Position numbers and translations under genes: made by a program. Below are positions 21,591 through 23,668 of a stretch of 23,668 bases of DNA, piece by piece. The notes under the pieces are model-generated. The model saw nothing but the letters and a program-made list of their open reading frames with translations, searched no databases and was not told the origin of the DNA. The stretch comes from Phycisphaerae bacterium. Its GTDB lineage: Bacteria > Planctomycetota > Phycisphaerae > UBA1845. Within the stretch, counting starts at the first letter, position 1. Each line of letters begins with the position of its first letter. The stretch is taken from the NCBI GenBank assembly GCA_021604825.1, contig BQJS01000057.1:1-23668 (forward strand). The letters run 5' to 3'.

Positions 21591-23668
21591 ATGAGGGCAA
21601 ATTGGCTTAACCGCAAATTACGATTGACGGCTATTGGGGCCATCGTGCTTTTGGTGTCGAACGTTGACACGTATGCTCAGGTCGTGATCGACCCAGTTGT
21701 TCAAAGCATCGGGGCATCGCGCGATCCGGTGCCCAACCGAGACGCGCCTTTCGTATTTCGCGGTGAATCCAACGTCCATGTCCCATCAATCAACGCTTCC
21801 GGTGACGTTGTTTTCCGAGCACGCAGCGCGTCTGAATTCGATAACAACGCCGGCGCGGCATTGGGCATCTACGTGCAGCGCCCGAGTGAGCCACTTGCAG
21901 TCTTGGTTGATAGCCTTGTCGATGCGGGTACGCCAGGATTTGCCGTTCCCGGACGACCGTTTGAAGCGTTCTTCCTCGATTTTTCCACGCCGCTCATCAA
22001 CGACAATGGCGACGTCGTTTTCAGGGCACGATTCAACGATCCTGTCGGTGGGTCGTCGGCTGGCGTTTATGCGACGACCGTAACCGGCGGACCGCTCGTC
22101 AAGATTGTCGATACGTTTGATTTGGTTCCGGGCGCCGGAGGTGCGACCTTTGAGAACTTCACGTTCTCGGGCAGTTCCCTCGACAACCTTGCGCTGGTCG
22201 CACTAAACAATGCCGGCCAACTGGCGTTTTGGGCTGGCTACAATAGTTTTGATACGGGGTTGTTCGGATCGACGGTTGCGGGCGGCGCGATCACGCAGCT
22301 TGCAGACAACACCATCGTGCCGGCTGGTGTCCCGTTCGGAACGCCCCAGCCATTCCTCGAGATTCGACCTCAGATCAGCATCAATCAATCGGGTTTGGTC
22401 GCGTTCCACGGAAGCATTCGATTGAATTCTTCAAGTGGACCAATTCGAGATGGCGTGTTCAGCGTGCCAGTGACGGGCGGACCACCCACGACGGTCGCGT
22501 TTGAATTCGTCACCGCGCCCGATGCAGGCACCGCGACCTTCAGCGGATTTTCCGACCAAGAAATCGACGACACAGGACGCGTGATTTTTTCGGCCAGCAT
22601 TTCAAATGGTGCTTCTGGTTTGTACGTCGCCGATGATCCAGGTGGACCATACTCAACGGTCATCGACACCCAAGCGGGTGGGCCGGCGGTTCCTGGCGAC
22701 ATCGCTGGTGCGGAATTCAATATCCTGCGTATCGCCGAGACCAATCAATCCGGAGCCATGGGCTACTTCGCAACGATTCGAAATAGTGGCACGGCCAACA
22801 ACCAAGGAATCTATAGCACGAACATCGACGCCAGTACGATTGGTTTGGTGCTTGATGCCGCGTCAACCGCGCCGGGACTTCCCGATCCTGCTCGCGTCAC
22901 GCAGTTTGAGAGTTTCAGCGCTGCGATCAACGAAGCCGGCAACATGGTCTTTGACGGTCGAGGCGTCACCGACTTAGGGGCGAGTTTGCGAGGTCTATAC
23001 TTCCTGGATACTTGCGGCGGCGAAGCCATTCGGATCGTTGACAGCACGACGTCGCTTACCGATTTGGGCGGTGAATTCTCGCCGCTCGGCGCGCAGCAGA
23101 AGAAGCTGACCGCCCATCGCGGATTCGCTTCATTGGCTGGGCGGTACAACGGACTCAACGATGCCAACCAAGTTGCGTTTCTGGCTCAGTTCAGCAATTT
23201 CGATTTCGGTATTTACATCGCCCAAGTGTCTGGTGGTTCGGGTGGCCAACTTGAAATCACGTGCCCGCAAGATTTCGTTTTGGAATGTCCAGCCGACACA
23301 AGTATCGCAACATTGGGTTCGGCGACGGCGGAGGACGCTTGTTCGGGTGGCAGCGTTCCGGTGACGTTTGTTGATTCCAGCGATCCGGATTGCGGCGGTG
23401 CAGAGATCATCACCCGAACATGGACCGCAGACGACGGGGCTGGCAACACGGCATCGTGCGATCAGGTGATCGACGTCAGCGACACGGTCGCCCCGGTCAT
23501 CACTTGTCCGGCCGACCAACTCGCATTGGATTGCAATGCCGACACCAGCGTCGCAGCCACCGGCATGGCCACTGCGATCGACGCCTGCGGGACGGCTGAC
23601 ATTACCTATGGTGACGTCACATCGAACGGCTGCGGTGATACGGTTGCCATAGCGCGAAGTTTCGCAAG
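21591..23668 (+). CDS. Secreted NxxGxxxF-repeat protein with HYR-like domains, 3' truncated
   Basis: The frame is open from ATG 21591 to the window end (692 complete codons), so the C terminus is missing. Signal peptide 1-29 (TYA-QV). Residues about 60-550 carry eight spaced NxxGxxxF-type motifs: INASGDVVFRA, INDNGDVVFRA, LNNAGQLAFWA, INQSGLVAFHG, IDDTGRVIFSA, TNQSGAMGYFA, INEAGNMVFDG and LNDANQVAFLA, with alternating G-x-Y or G-L-F strands between them. This matches the choice-of-anchor NxxGxxxAF tandem-repeat family, which probably folds as a beta-propeller. From about residue 555 there are HYR-like modules: ITCPQDFVLECPADTSIAT, then a second starting APVITCPADQLALDCNADT, each with several Cys. 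No catalytic motif is seen; a surface or adhesion role is inferred. Proteins of this kind usually end in a sorting signal, which lies beyond the window. Confidence 0.88.
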   Translation, partial: MRANWLNRKLRLTAIGAIVLLVSNVDTYAQVVIDPVVQSIGASRDPVPNRDAPFVFRGESNVHVPSINASGDVVFRARSASEFDNNAGAALGIYVQRPSEPLAVLVDSLVDAGTPGFAVPGRPFEAFFLDFSTPLINDNGDVVFRARFNDPVGGSSAGVYATTVTGGPLVKIVDTFDLVPGAGGATFENFTFSGSSLDNLALVALNNAGQLAFWAGYNSFDTGLFGSTVAGGAITQLADNTIVPAGVPFGTPQPFLEIRPQISINQSGLVAFHGSIRLNSSSGPIRDGVFSVPVTGGPPTTVAFEFVTAPDAGTATFSGFSDQEIDDTGRVIFSASISNGASGLYVADDPGGPYSTVIDTQAGGPAVPGDIAGAEFNILRIAETNQSGAMGYFATIRNSGTANNQGIYSTNIDASTIGLVLDAASTAPGLPDPARVTQFESFSAAINEAGNMVFDGRGVTDLGASLRGLYFLDTCGGEAIRIVDSTTSLTDLGGEFSPLGAQQKKLTAHRGFASLAGRYNGLNDANQVAFLAQFSNFDFGIYIAQVSGGSGGQLEITCPQDFVLECPADTSIATLGSATAEDACSGGSVPVTFVDSSDPDCGGAEIITRTWTADDGAGNTASCDQVIDVSDTVAPVITCPADQLALDCNADTSVAATGMATAIDACGTADITYGDVTSNGCGDTVAIARSFA

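Overview
The window looks like a chromosome segment from a planctomycete-type bacterium, probably of the Phycisphaerae kind; this is inferred from gene content, not from a marker gene. Three things point that way: large secreted proteins ending in dockerin-like EF-hand modules with a C-x-x-GP motif, tandem DCNxNGIPDEC repeats, and a TIGR02999-type ECF sigma factor whose gene overlaps that of a membrane Ser/Thr kinase with a TPR tail. No rRNA, tRNA, CRISPR array, transposase or phage gene was seen.

Layout: (1-2151, +) 3' part of a GHL10-type glycoside hydrolase with carboxypeptidase-regulatory-like, Ig-like and dockerin-like domains. (2482-5466, +) a lipoprotein-like protein with a Pro/Thr/Ser linker, a PKD/REJ-like domain and a C-terminal LAS-type (M15/M74-like) zinc peptidase signature. 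(7935-5692, -) a secreted carboxypeptidase T-like M14 peptidase. (8554-13224, +) a giant protein with three arrays of exactly seven FG-GAP repeats, read as three seven-bladed propellers, separated by Cys/Asp/Asn-rich clusters. (13357-14598, +) a secreted DUF1343/NamZ exo-muramidase. (17205-14800, -) a second M14 enzyme of cytosolic-carboxypeptidase type, here with a signal peptide, a lectin-like domain and a dockerin-like tail. (17555-18346 and 18339-21068, +) the sigma factor and kinase pair. (21591-23668, +) the 5' part of a secreted NxxGxxxF-repeat protein with HYR-like modules that runs off the window; its frame never reaches a stop.

The genes are mostly single transcription units in divergent or convergent pairs; only the sigma/kinase pair (8-base overlap) is clearly an operon. 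Seven of the nine products are predicted to be exported, and four unrelated exported proteins share one C-terminal module of two EF-hand-like loops around C-x-x-GP, which may act as an attachment or sorting tag. Several exported enzymes could act on peptidoglycan or peptides. The sigma factor has QPTA where ordinary ECF factors have the acidic DAED motif of region 2.2, which suggests activation by phosphorylation from its neighbour kinase. Convergent and gene-end spacers hold strong inverted repeats, including a GTCATTCCCGCG-type palindrome known as a dispersed repeat in many genomes.
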